Below are positions 42,347 through 52,594 of a DNA stretch of 64,000 nt, in pieces. A program made the translations under genes and the position numbers. The notes under the pieces were generated by a model. The model saw only the letters and a program-made list of their open reading frames with translations. It made no database searches and was not told where the DNA came from. How positions within the stretch are numbered: position 1 is the stretch's first letter; each line of letters opens with the position of its first letter. The stretch comes from Nonlabens sp. Hel1_33_55 (lineage in GTDB: Bacteria; Bacteroidota; Bacteroidia; Flavobacteriales; Flavobacteriaceae): assembly GCF_900101765.1 (NCBI RefSeq), contig NZ_LT627735.1, positions 2,008,501 to 2,072,500 on the forward strand, in the 5' to 3' direction.

Positions 42347-43642
42347 ATGGAAACAGTAACATCTGTCAAACAGCGTTTTGAACTTATAGGGAACGACCCA
42401 ACTTTTAACCGTGCTATTGAAAAAGCATTGCAAGTTGCTCCTACTGATATTTCGGTATTAGTGACTGGAGAAAGTGGTGTTGGTAAAGAAAGTATACCTC
42501 GTATTATTCATTCACAATCCTTTAGAAAACACGCTAAATATATTGCGGTCAACTGTGGTGCGATTCCAGAAGGAACGATCGATTCAGAACTTTTCGGCCA
42601 TGAGAAAGGAGCCTTTACCGGTGCCACACAAACAAGAAGCGGTTACTTTGAGGTAGCTGATGGCGGTACTATTTTTCTAGATGAAGTTGGCGAATTGCCA
42701 TTGCCTACACAAGTTCGTTTGCTGCGTGTTTTGGAAAATGGAGAATTCCTAAAAGTAGGATCGTCACAAACTCAAAAAACGGATGTACGTATCGTTGCAG
42801 CGACTAACGTGAACATGTTCACGGCTATTGAAAAAGGAAAGTTTAGGGAAGACCTCTATTATCGTTTGAGTACCGTAGAGATTGAATTGCCACCATTGCG
42901 CAAGCGTAAGGAAGATATTCATTTGCTCTTCCGCAAGTTTGCATCTGATTTTGCTGGAAAGTATAAAATGCCGACGCTGCGTCTTGATGATAATGCCATC
43001 TCACTATTACAAAATTACAGATGGAGCGGTAACATTAGACAGCTGCGCAACATCGCAGAACAGATTAGCGTTCTTGAAAAAGAAAGAAATATCACAGGAA
43101 CAACCCTGAAGAATTACCTACCAGATGCTGGTAGTAATTTGCCTGCCGTGATTGGCGAAAAGAAAACGAGCGATAGCGAGTTTGCTAACGAGCGTGAGAT
43201 TCTATACAAGGTTTTGTTTGATATGAAAAACGACTTGAATGATCTCAAAAAATTGACCAACGAGCTCATGAATAGCGGGAGCAGCGTTGACGTTAAAGAA
43301 AAGCAGCAAGGATTGATCAATCGCATTTACGGCAGTAACGATAGCAGTAATTCTGACGATTATGAAGATGTTATCGATCAAGCTTATGAAGTAAGTCAAG
43401 AAGATGCCTACGATAAGAATATGGCGCAACCTACTTCAAACAACGAAGTTGAAACTGCGGTAGATCGATACGATTTTGCAACCGAGGTAGAAGAAGAAGA
43501 ATCTTTATCGCTAGTAGAAAAAGAAATTGAACTCATCAAAAAATCACTGGAACGTCACGAAGGAAAACGCAAAGCAGCAGCAGATGATTTGGGAATTTCA
43601 GAACGTACCTTGTATCGCAAAATAAAGCAATATGATCTCTAG
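42347..43642 (+). CDS. Sigma-54-dependent transcriptional activator without receiver domain
   Basis: A 431-residue AAA+ activator. Walker A is GESGVGKE (41-48), the sigma-54-contacting loop is GAFTGA (88-93), and Walker B is GGTIFLDEVGEL (106-117); the AAA+ domain runs to about 240. A long acidic, Ser/Asn/Asp-rich segment (about 265-390) separates it from a C-terminal Fis-type helix-turn-helix (about 392-430, RKAAADDLGISERTLYRKI). There is no N-terminal response-regulator, GAF or PAS domain, so control must come through another route, perhaps the acidic linker. It sits three bases after miaB and overlaps lptE by eleven bases. The target promoters are unknown. Confidence 0.93.
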   Translation: METVTSVKQRFELIGNDPTFNRAIEKALQVAPTDISVLVTGESGVGKESIPRIIHSQSFRKHAKYIAVNCGAIPEGTIDSELFGHEKGAFTGATQTRSGYFEVADGGTIFLDEVGELPLPTQVRLLRVLENGEFLKVGSSQTQKTDVRIVAATNVNMFTAIEKGKFREDLYYRLSTVEIELPPLRKRKEDIHLLFRKFASDFAGKYKMPTLRLDDNAISLLQNYRWSGNIRQLRNIAEQISVLEKERNITGTTLKNYLPDAGSNLPAVIGEKKTSDSEFANEREILYKVLFDMKNDLNDLKKLTNELMNSGSSVDVKEKQQGLINRIYGSNDSSNSDDYEDVIDQAYEVSQEDAYDKNMAQPTSNNEVETAVDRYDFATEVEEEESLSLVEKEIELIKKSLERHEGKRKAAADDLGISERTLYRKIKQYDL

Positions 43643-44144
43643 AATATTTAAAATGGGTATGGTTGTAGTATTGATTTCCAGTCTACAATCCTGTGGATTT
43701 TATAGTTTGAATGCTGTATCGATTCCTGATAACATCAATACGTTTCAGGTAGATTATTTTGGGTACACAGCGGTACAAACTGAGGTTGGTATAGAGCGCA
43801 CATTCACATTAGCGCTTCAGGATTTGATACAAGATCAGAGTAGCCTTACTCTAGTAACGCAAAACGGAGACTATATTTATCAAGGAGAGATTACTCGTTA
43901 TTATATCTCACCTATCACGGCTACCGCAAATAATCGCGCGTCTCAAAATAGATTGACCATCGATATTAATGTGCGCTTTATCAATACCAAAAACGATGAG
44001 GAAAGCTTTGAAAAGCCTTATAGTTTCTACTATGACTATGACGCAAATACCATATTGCAAAACGCTGCATTAGACACAGCACTGGATGTGATTTACACAC
44101 AAATTACACAGGATATATTTAATGATACACTTGCAAAATGGTAA
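43632..44144 (+). CDS. lptE: LptE-family LPS-assembly lipoprotein
   Basis: A 170-residue outer-membrane lipoprotein (lipobox LQSC, followed by GFYSLNAVSIP). The LptE pattern is clear: CGFY after the lipobox, IGIERTFTLALQDLIQ-type helix, a central LTLVTQNGDYIYQGEITRYYI sheet, and a C-terminal helix ending DIFNDTLAKW. LptE plugs the LptD barrel that inserts lipopolysaccharide into the outer leaflet. It overlaps both neighbours. Bacteroidota LptE is divergent from that of E. coli, hence slightly lower certainty. Confidence 0.87.
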   Translation: MISRIFKMGMVVVLISSLQSCGFYSLNAVSIPDNINTFQVDYFGYTAVQTEVGIERTFTLALQDLIQDQSSLTLVTQNGDYIYQGEITRYYISPITATANNRASQNRLTIDINVRFINTKNDEESFEKPYSFYYDYDANTILQNAALDTALDVIYTQITQDIFNDTLAKW

Positions 44145-44977
44145 ATACCGGTAGACTCCACCATATTCTATCCAACCCTAGCGAAGTGCATCCAGACGAC
44201 TTGCCCAACCTAGAAGCAACCCTTAGGGAGTATCCTTATTTTCAATCGGCTCGTAGTGTTTATTTGAAAGGGTTGCACAATGCACAAAGTTCGGTTTACA
44301 ATAAGGAACTGCAGGTAACTGCTGCACATACGGCTGATCGATCTGTTCTTTTTGATTTTATAACCTCTGATGTGTTCTTACAAAACAGAATAAGCGAGCA
44401 GATCAAAGCCCAACAGGAACAACTTGAAAACATTGAGGTCGAGGTTGAAGAAGTACAGGTTAGAACGAATGATCTAAACGCAGATACAGATTTCAATAAA
44501 GTAACGGACGCAGATCTTTTTGAAAAAAAGAATACCTCGACATCAGAAAACGTGGTACCCAATGACGTATTGGAATTCAAGAAAGATGATAAATACAGCT
44601 TTAGTGAATGGTTGCAACTAACTAATGTGAAACCTATCGATAGGTCTGACGAGACTAAGTCCGTTGAACAAATAGCGGTAGAACCTATTGAGATCGACGA
44701 GGAAAAGCTCGAAAAAATGCGTCGTATAGATGAATTTTTAAAAGCAAAACCTCGCATCACACCACGCAAATCAGGAACGGCAGAATTACCTACAGGCTAC
44801 AATACCGACAGTGAGAAACAATTAATGACAGAAACGCTTGCTAAGGTCTACCTCGCACAGAAAAATTACGAGAAGGCAATAAAATCTTACGAGATAATGA
44901 TATTGCAGCATCCAGAAAAAAGTGGTTTCTTTGCAGACCGAATTCGGGAAATCAAGAACTTACAAAGTAATACTTAA
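44138..44977 (+). CDS. TPR-motif protein of the lptE-secG interval
   Basis: A 279-residue protein, soluble, with no signal peptide. The N-terminal third is helical (LEATLREYPYFQSARSVYLKGL); the middle is acidic and low-complexity with SFSEWLQLTN; near the C-terminus is one clear tetratricopeptide unit (ETLAKVYLAQKNYEKAIKSYEIMILQHPEKS, about 227-258). Its start overlaps lptE by seven bases and it abuts secG directly. From memory a homologue occupies this place in many Bacteroidota genomes. Function is unknown. Confidence 0.85.
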   Translation: MVNTGRLHHILSNPSEVHPDDLPNLEATLREYPYFQSARSVYLKGLHNAQSSVYNKELQVTAAHTADRSVLFDFITSDVFLQNRISEQIKAQQEQLENIEVEVEEVQVRTNDLNADTDFNKVTDADLFEKKNTSTSENVVPNDVLEFKKDDKYSFSEWLQLTNVKPIDRSDETKSVEQIAVEPIEIDEEKLEKMRRIDEFLKAKPRITPRKSGTAELPTGYNTDSEKQLMTETLAKVYLAQKNYEKAIKSYEIMILQHPEKSGFFADRIREIKNLQSNT

Positions 44978-45334
44978 ATGACTTCATTTTATATATTTCT
45001 AGGCCTCATCATATTTGTAGCCTTTTTACTTGTCATCGTGATCATGGTTCAAAATCCTAAAGGTGGTGGTTTGTCCTCCAGTTTTGGTGGTGGTGGCACA
45101 CAGCAATTAGGTGGTGTTAAGAAAACAGGAGACTTTCTAGACAAGAGTACTTGGGTTCTTTCAACTCTACTTTTAGTTTTCATTCTTGCTGCAAGTACGT
45201 TTTTGATCAAAGAAAATCAAGCTGGAACTATTCAAGTAGCAGAGCCTATTGAAGTAGAAGCTCCAGATTTGAATAGCACACCACAACAAACTCCTGCAGC
45301 TACTGCAGATGACACTCCAGAGACTGAGCAATAA
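44978..45334 (+). CDS. secG: SecG, protein translocase subunit
   Basis: A 118-residue inner-membrane protein with two helices (about 3-22 and 55-72) separated by the SecG hallmark loop VQNPKGGGLSSSFGGGG. It assists SecYE in export. The C-terminal tail (about 80-118) is acidic and Thr/Pro-rich, as in other Flavobacteriia. It follows the TPR gene with no gap and is closed by a terminator. Confidence 0.94.
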   Translation: MTSFYIFLGLIIFVAFLLVIVIMVQNPKGGGLSSSFGGGGTQQLGGVKKTGDFLDKSTWVLSTLLLVFILAASTFLIKENQAGTIQVAEPIEVEAPDLNSTPQQTPAATADDTPETEQ

Positions 45335-45356
45335 ATTTACTTACATATAACTGACA

Positions 45357-45386
45357 AAATATCCAGCCATCGTGCTGGATATTTTA
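45357..45386 (+). terminator. Terminator after secG
   Basis: Stem AAAATATCCAGC / GCTGGATATTTT with loop CATCGT, 22 bases after the stop; it separates the miaB-secG run from groESL. Confidence 0.85.
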
Positions 45387-45473
45387 TTTATATGATGTTT
45401 TGTCAGCATTGAGCTTGTGGCATATTTATGGAACATTACACCTTCACTAAATAACTTTAAACATTTTTAAAAA

Positions 45474-45749
45474 ATGGCATTAAATATTCAACCATTATCA
45501 GATAGAGTTCTTATCGAACCTACCGCAGCAGAACAGAAAACCGCTTCTGGTCTATATATTCCAGATACAGCAAAAGAAAAACCACAACAAGGAACTGTCG
45601 TGGCAGTAGGTAAAGGTAACAAGGATCATGACATGACCGTAAAGGTTGGTGACACTGTATTGTACGGTAAATACAGCGGTTCAGAATTGAAGCTGGAAGG
45701 CACGGACTATCTTATCATGAGAGAAGACGATATTCTTGCAATAGTGTAG
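45474..45749 (+). CDS. groES: GroES co-chaperonin
   Basis: A 91-residue protein, normal length. It shows [12 protein letters not shown] at the start, the mobile loop region [24 protein letters not shown], and the ending [16 protein letters not shown]. It caps the GroEL ring. It follows a terminator, so its promoter should lie in 45390-45470; no CIRCE-type inverted repeat is seen there. Confidence 0.97.
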   Translation: MALNIQPLSDRVLIEPTAAEQKTASGLYIPDTAKEKPQQGTVVAVGKGNKDHDMTVKVGDTVLYGKYSGSELKLEGTDYLIMREDDILAIV

Positions 45750-45761
45750 TGAGAATTAGTT

Positions 45762-45777
45762 CGCTTTCGCGAAAGCG
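45762..45777. repeat. 16-bp palindrome, copy 7 (perfect)
   Basis: In the 103-base gap between groES and groEL, 13 bases after the groES stop. Confidence 0.95.
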
Positions 45778-45813
45778 AAACAACCATCAATCAAATTATT
45801 AAACAACAAATGA

Positions 45814-47496
<1,683 letters not shown>

Positions 47497-47520
47497 TTCG
47501 TGTACCGATAATTTATTTAG

Positions 47521-47552
47521 AAAGCCATCTCATCATGAGGTGGCTTTTTTTT
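47521..47552 (+). terminator. Terminator after groEL
   Basis: Stem AAAGCCATCT / AGGTGGCTTT (one G-U pair), followed by a T-run, 25 bases after the stop. Confidence 0.9.
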
Positions 47553-47576
47553 GTGGATCAAATTCTAATTGGGTTT

Positions 47577-47592
47577 CGCTTTCGCGAAAGCG
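47577..47592. repeat. 16-bp palindrome, copy 8 (perfect)
   Basis: Intergenic between the groEL terminator and the met-zincin gene. Confidence 0.95.
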
Positions 47593-47689
47593 AGAAAACA
47601 CTGACACATTAACAACTTTACTTAACATCTACTTAAGATAAATTTAGCATTTGCTTGATATCTTTAAAGCTTAATCTAAAATTGAATAA

Positions 47690-50161
47690 ATGAAATCATT
47701 AAAACTGATGATGATTCTATTGATGACGGCAACTTTTATAACAAGTTGTGGATCAAAAAAAGGATCTTCAAAGGCTGGAACAGAGGATTCTGCCAGCAAA
47801 TCTGATAAAAAAGATGGTATGAAACCTTATGCAAAGGTGATTACTAAGGATGCCAAAAGCGATCCAGGTCTTTTTACAGTTCATAAGGTGGAAGATAAGT
47901 ACTACTATGAAATCCCTGACAGTCTTCTAGACAGAGAGATGTTGATGGTAACACGTATTGCTAAAACTGCTGCCGGCATTGGTTTTGGTGGTGGAAAGGC
48001 TAACACGCAAACACTTAGATGGCAACGTAAGAATGACAATATCCTATTAAGAGTTGTATCACATTCCGTTGTTGCTGCAGACTCTCTTCCAGTAAGTATT
48101 GCTGTTGAGAATTCAAATTTTGAACCTATCCTCTACTCTTTTCCTATCGCTGCAGTGAAAAAAGACAGCGTTAATAATAACGCAGTAATTGACGTTACTA
48201 AATTCTTTAGTGAAGATGTGAAATCTATAGGTTTCCCACAATCACAGCGCAGTCGCTACAAAGTTTCAAGACTTGATGATGATCGTTCTTATATTGACAC
48301 TTTAAAGTCATTTCCAGAAAATATTGAGAGTCGTCACGTAAAAACCTACCTAGCAAGTGAAGCACCATCTAACGACGATGTACAGTCTATCACTCTAGAG
48401 ATGAGCAACTCCATGATTCTTCTACCAGAAGAGCCTATGAAGCGTCGCTATTTTGACCAACGAGTTGGTTGGTTTGCCAGAGGTCAACAAGATTATGGTC
48501 TTGATGCTCAAGAAACAAAAACTGTACGCTATTTAGATCGTTGGAGACTTGAAGTTAAAGATGAAGATATGGCAGCCTTTAATAGAGGTGAACTGGTAGA
48601 GCCTAAAAAACAAATCGTTTATTACATCGATCCTGCTACACCTCAACAATGGAGAAAATACATTAAAGAAGGAATCAACGACTGGCAAGTAGCTTTTGAA
48701 GCAGCAGGTTTCAAAGAAGCAATTATCGCTGCAGATGCACCTACTAAAGAAGAAGATCCAGACTGGAGTCCAGAAGATGTTCGTTATTCAACGGTAAGAT
48801 ACCTTGCATCACCTATACCTAACGCAAATGGACCACACGTATCAGATCCACGATCTGGTGAGATTCTAGAATCTGACATCAACTGGTATCACAATGTTAT
48901 GACTTTGTTACGCAACTGGTTCTTTGTTCAGACAGCTGCCATTAACGATAAAGCTCAAGCGACACAATTTGATGAAGAAGTTATGGGAAGACTCATCCGT
49001 TTTGTGAGCTCTCATGAAGTAGGTCATACATTAGGTCTACCTCACAATATGGGAAGTTCTGTAGCTTATTCTGTTGAAGATCTACGTAGCCCAGAATTTA
49101 CAGCTGAATATAGTACGGCACCTAGTATCATGGACTATGCAAGATTCAATTATGTAGCACAACCAGAAGATGGTGATGTAGCATTGATGCCTAACATAGG
49201 TCCTTATGATAAATATGCGATCAAGTGGGGTTACAAGCCTATTCCTGGTAAAACTGCAGAAGAGGAAAAAGAAATCCTTGACGAGTGGATCATGGAAAAA
49301 GCAGGCGATCCTTTGTATCGTTTTGGTCGTCAGCAATTTGGTGTGATTGATTACACTAGCCAGACTGAAGATCTAGGTGACGATAGCATGAAAGCTAGTA
49401 ATTACGGGATCATGAATCTTAAAAGAATCGTTCCTAAACTAGGAGAGTGGACAGGTAAAGAAGGTGAGAACTATGACGACCTTGAAACTATGTATGGACA
49501 AGTTTTAGGTCAGTACAATAGATACCTAGGACACGTTGCTGCAAACATTGGTGGTGTGAAAGAAACTTACAAAGCCTACGGTCAAGAAGGTGCTGTATAT
49601 GAGCATGCCCCACGTGACAAGCAAGAACGTGCTATGGAGTTTTTACAAGAGCAAGTTTTTGAAACACCAGAATGGTTGATTGATCAAGACATCTTCAACA
49701 AAATAGAAAGTGATGGTGGTATTGAAAGATTGCGTGGTGTTCAAGTGAGAGCACTTAACGACGTTCTTGACTTCGGTCGTATGGCTCGTTTAATGGAAAA
49801 CGAAGAAGTCAATGGTCGTGAAGCTTACGGTTTATTAGAGATGATGACTGACTTGCGTCAGGGAATCTTTAGTGAATTATCTCGCGGTAGAACAATTGAC
49901 CGCTACCGTAGAAACTTGCAACGTGCTTATGTAGAGAGATTACAATACATCATGGAAAATGAGCAGGATGCTCGCACAGGCCGCTTTGGTGGTTCAGGGA
50001 TTGATGTTGCACAAAGTGACATTAGACCTATCGTACGTGCAGAATTGGAAACTCTATTGAGAGATTCTCGTAGAGCAGCTAATTCTACTGGTGATCGTTT
50101 GTCAAGAATTCACTTGCGTGACCTTGCAGAACGTATTGACATGATTCTAAATCCGGTCTAG
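47690..50161 (+). CDS. Zinc-dependent met-zincin lipoprotein (DUF4953/DUF5117 type)
   Basis: An 823-residue lipoprotein (lipobox TSC, Cys20, followed by a Lys/Ser-rich tether). The N-terminal half (about 50-320) is the beta-rich region found with this protease class. The zinc site is HEVGHTLGLPH (about 442-452), a full HExxHxxGxxH motif, and a Met-turn follows in SIMDYARFNY (about 478-487). This puts it in the metzincin clan, in the large Bacteroidota/Gammaproteobacteria group annotated as zinc-dependent metalloprotease. Substrate unknown; surface or periplasmic degradation is inferred. Single gene with a terminator. Confidence 0.9.
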   Translation: MKSLKLMMILLMTATFITSCGSKKGSSKAGTEDSASKSDKKDGMKPYAKVITKDAKSDPGLFTVHKVEDKYYYEIPDSLLDREMLMVTRIAKTAAGIGFGGGKANTQTLRWQRKNDNILLRVVSHSVVAADSLPVSIAVENSNFEPILYSFPIAAVKKDSVNNNAVIDVTKFFSEDVKSIGFPQSQRSRYKVSRLDDDRSYIDTLKSFPENIESRHVKTYLASEAPSNDDVQSITLEMSNSMILLPEEPMKRRYFDQRVGWFARGQQDYGLDAQETKTVRYLDRWRLEVKDEDMAAFNRGELVEPKKQIVYYIDPATPQQWRKYIKEGINDWQVAFEAAGFKEAIIAADAPTKEEDPDWSPEDVRYSTVRYLASPIPNANGPHVSDPRSGEILESDINWYHNVMTLLRNWFFVQTAAINDKAQATQFDEEVMGRLIRFVSSHEVGHTLGLPHNMGSSVAYSVEDLRSPEFTAEYSTAPSIMDYARFNYVAQPEDGDVALMPNIGPYDKYAIKWGYKPIPGKTAEEEKEILDEWIMEKAGDPLYRFGRQQFGVIDYTSQTEDLGDDSMKASNYGIMNLKRIVPKLGEWTGKEGENYDDLETMYGQVLGQYNRYLGHVAANIGGVKETYKAYGQEGAVYEHAPRDKQERAMEFLQEQVFETPEWLIDQDIFNKIESDGGIERLRGVQVRALNDVLDFGRMARLMENEEVNGREAYGLLEMMTDLRQGIFSELSRGRTIDRYRRNLQRAYVERLQYIMENEQDARTGRFGGSGIDVAQSDIRPIVRAELETLLRDSRRAANSTGDRLSRIHLRDLAERIDMILNPV

Positions 50162-50182
50162 AAATAATCGGACTAATAATTT

Positions 50183-50216
50183 AAAACTGCCTCTTATTCA
50201 AGAGGCAGTTTTTTTA
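50183..50216 (+). terminator. Terminator after the met-zincin gene
   Basis: Stem AAAACTGCCTCTT / AAGAGGCAGTTTT with loop ATTC, continuing into a T-run. Confidence 0.92.
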
Positions 50217-50243
50217 TGCCCAATCGGTATAGAATTCTTAACT

Positions 50244-50951
50244 ATGCAATTCATGGATTTTCTATCATTTTTAGATCGTGATACGCTTTATTACATCAAA
50301 GCAGTATTAGTAATTGCTGGAGGTTTATCTTGGGTATTGGCTTATCTGCAAGCTATACGCATCGGTTTTAAATCGAGGACCTATTGTATTCCATTTGTAG
50401 CATTATTCCTTAATGTAGGTTGGGAATTGTACAACACGATACGAGGCTTCATGATCGTAGGATCATATTTTTTAAATTATATCAACGCCATCTGGTTTTG
50501 CTTGGATCTTTTGATTGTTTACACCTTCTGGCGATATGGCCGCAACAATCCACAACGCAGGCCATATTTTATATGGATAGTAGTCGGTTTGTTTTTGACT
50601 GGCTTGGTTGTTAATCATTTCGGCGCTATTCTCTACACGCCTAGAATAGGAGCCAATTATGTTGGCTTAGGCATAAACATCATCATGTCCATACTCTTCA
50701 TAACTAATTTTTTAAAACGCAAAAAACACTTTACTCATAATTTAGTTGTGGCAATGAGTAAATTACTGGGAACATTTTGCTTGACTCTTATGTTGGGAGT
50801 TTTTGGCGTCACTAGACTTGGCGGCGTTGATCGCGCTATGCTCCTTCTTGGAATTATAGTTTTTATATTAGACCTATATTATGTTCACCTATTGAGAAAA
50901 TCTGGTTATCGCTTTCGCGAAACCATAAACTCCAACATCATCAACACATAA
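50244..50951 (+). CDS. Seven-helix membrane protein resembling Pyr4-type terpene cyclases
   Basis: A 235-residue protein that is almost all transmembrane helix (about seven). The N-terminal block, GGLSWVLAYLQAIRIGFKSR followed by TYCIPFVALFLNVGWELYNT, resembles from memory the first two helices of fungal Pyr4/PaxB membrane terpene cyclases (G-x-GW-x-x-NY…TY…N-x-AWE). The key acidic residues fall at matching places: Glu61 in helix 2 and Asp210 in the last helix, compared with Glu63 and Asp218 that I recall for Pyr4. Length also agrees. No prenyltransferase gene lies in the window, so the substrate is unknown, and it could be a family member with another role. A partial 16-bp palindrome lies in its C-terminal codons. 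Confidence 0.6.
   Translation: MQFMDFLSFLDRDTLYYIKAVLVIAGGLSWVLAYLQAIRIGFKSRTYCIPFVALFLNVGWELYNTIRGFMIVGSYFLNYINAIWFCLDLLIVYTFWRYGRNNPQRRPYFIWIVVGLFLTGLVVNHFGAILYTPRIGANYVGLGINIIMSILFITNFLKRKKHFTHNLVVAMSKLLGTFCLTLMLGVFGVTRLGGVDRAMLLLGIIVFILDLYYVHLLRKSGYRFRETINSNIINT
50910..50922. repeat. 16-bp palindrome, decayed half copy
   Basis: CGCTTTCGCGAAA followed by CC instead of GCG, near the end of the seven-helix protein gene, in the Arg-Phe-Arg-Glu frame. Confidence 0.6.
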
Positions 50952-51038
50952 AATGGTATTTTTGACTAGCGAAAAACTGGTCTAACCTTCTATCAATTTT
51001 AAATCAAGACCTTTAACCCAACTTGAAATCATCCCATT

Positions 51039-51227
51039 ATGAATTTCATTCTATATTTTGATCCAGGATTAGGAGCTATGATCGCTCAAGCCGCCATCGC
51101 TGCATTTGCTGGTTTTGTACTCTTTTATAAAACATGCATTAATTTTATAAAAGGATGGTTGGGATTGCGTAAAAAAGAAAAGGAGGACTCCTTTGACAAG
51201 GCGTACAAAAAAGATCAAACCAAATAA
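51039..51227 (+). CDS. Small membrane protein with DPG motif
   Basis: A 62-residue protein: FDPGLGAMIAQAAIAAFAGF at the N-terminus, one transmembrane helix or hairpin (about 12-40), then a strongly basic and acidic tail. The DPGxGxMxxQ pattern occurs in small proteins that I recall next to SAM methyltransferases and sulfatase-like enzymes in several phyla. It ends two bases before the methyltransferase gene, so it is co-translated with it. Function unknown; a membrane tether for the two enzymes is a guess. Confidence 0.75.
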   Translation: MNFILYFDPGLGAMIAQAAIAAFAGFVLFYKTCINFIKGWLGLRKKEKEDSFDKAYKKDQTK

Positions 51228-51229
51228 TA

Positions 51230-52594
51230 ATGAAGCGATTACCGGCTTCCTATAGAGATCCTTCTGGTTACATTTTTTTGGATGGTGATCATTTAAGGCG
51301 CCAAATCAACCCGGTTTTTTTTGAGGAATATAGTGCTGCAGTAAATGCGGGAATCTACGAAAAGCTGTTTGCAAAAGGATGGCTTATACCTCACCGTGAG
51401 GTCTCACAGGATGAAAATAAAATAATTCTTGAACCAGAGCATATCCCATTCATTAGTTATCCCTACGAGTGGAGTTTTACACAATATAAACATGCGGCCC
51501 AACTTACGTTGCGATTGCAAATGTTTTTGCTGGAACACGATTTCTCGCTCAAAGATGCCAGCGCTTTCAATATTACATTTCATAATGGCAAAGCTATTTT
51601 TATTGACACACTAAGTATTGAACGCTATAAAGAAAACGAACCGTGGCGTGCGTTGCAGCAATTTGAAATGCACTTTTTCGGCACATTGCTACTAGCTGAA
51701 AAATATGGCGCTCAACACCTCAAAACCTTATCACATCAAATTAACGGTGTTGACTTGAAAGAGACTTCAAAACTGTTGGGATGGAAATCAAGATTTCATC
51801 CAGTAATTTATCCCAACATTCATTTGATGGCAAAGGATAATGGCGAGGCTCAAACCAACACTGCTGAAAAATCACCCAAAATTTCAAAAGAATCCCAGCT
51901 CAAAATTCTGAAAGTTCTAGAGATGCATATTTCTGGAATGTCATTATCAGAATCTACAGAATGGACGGCTTACTATGATCAAACCAATTATGATGCGGCC
52001 TCATTTGGCAACAAAAAACAATTGATTCATGATTGGAGCAATGCACTTGATGCCAAAACTGCTATTGATCTAGGTGGTAATGACGGCACCTTTGCCAGAG
52101 AATTACCGTCAAGCATAGAGCAGGTAATCGTTAGTGACATTGATCAAGCTGCGATTGACTATTGTTATAAAAAGGAACTAGAATCCAGCGACAGCAAGAT
52201 CTTACCGATAGTTATCGACCTGATGCAACCTTCTCCATCTATAGGTTTTGGCAACAATGAACGTAAGAGTTTTAGTAAACGTATTGAAAACCTACAACCA
52301 GATTTGAGCCTAGCGCTGGCGTTGATTCATCATATTACACTTACTGGTAATGTGCCGTTCGAGATGAGCGCCGCATTTTTCTCGAGAATTAGCAAACATT
52401 TAATTATCGAATTTCCCGATCGTGAGGACAGTTGGGTACAATTCATTCTAGATAGTAAAAGAGATGCTCGTCATTTATTTGATGATTATAATCTGTCCGC
52501 TTTCGCGAAAGCGTACTCAGAATACTACCACATTGACAAAAAACAAAAAATCGAAGGGACGCACAGAACCCTATTTTTAATGCGTCGCAAATGA
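51230..52594 (+). CDS. SAM-dependent methyltransferase with extended N-terminal domain
   Basis: A 454-residue protein. The C-terminal half has a class I methyltransferase core: motif I AIDLGGNDGTFAREL (about 280-294), an acidic VSDIDQAAIDY (motif II), and ALALIHHI at motif IV. The N-terminal 200 residues (DPSGYIFLDGDHLRRQINP … ITFHNGKAIFIDTLSIE) resemble the rhizobial nodulation protein NoeA and related enzymes of unknown acceptor. Its last four bases overlap the sulfatase-like gene (ATGA). A perfect palindrome copy encodes Ala-Phe-Ala-Lys-Ala near residue 425. Confidence 0.82.
   Translation: MKRLPASYRDPSGYIFLDGDHLRRQINPVFFEEYSAAVNAGIYEKLFAKGWLIPHREVSQDENKIILEPEHIPFISYPYEWSFTQYKHAAQLTLRLQMFLLEHDFSLKDASAFNITFHNGKAIFIDTLSIERYKENEPWRALQQFEMHFFGTLLLAEKYGAQHLKTLSHQINGVDLKETSKLLGWKSRFHPVIYPNIHLMAKDNGEAQTNTAEKSPKISKESQLKILKVLEMHISGMSLSESTEWTAYYDQTNYDAASFGNKKQLIHDWSNALDAKTAIDLGGNDGTFARELPSSIEQVIVSDIDQAAIDYCYKKELESSDSKILPIVIDLMQPSPSIGFGNNERKSFSKRIENLQPDLSLALALIHHITLTGNVPFEMSAAFFSRISKHLIIEFPDREDSWVQFILDSKRDARHLFDDYNLSAFAKAYSEYYHIDKKQKIEGTHRTLFLMRRK
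52498..52513. repeat. 16-bp palindrome, copy 9 (perfect)
   Basis: Inside the methyltransferase gene, Ala-Phe-Ala-Lys-Ala frame, near the C-terminus. Confidence 0.95.

Noticed and set aside
44296..44769. 157-codon minus-strand frame opposite the TPR gene
   Set aside because: Ser-rich translation without domains, fully antisense to a coding gene in a conserved operon.
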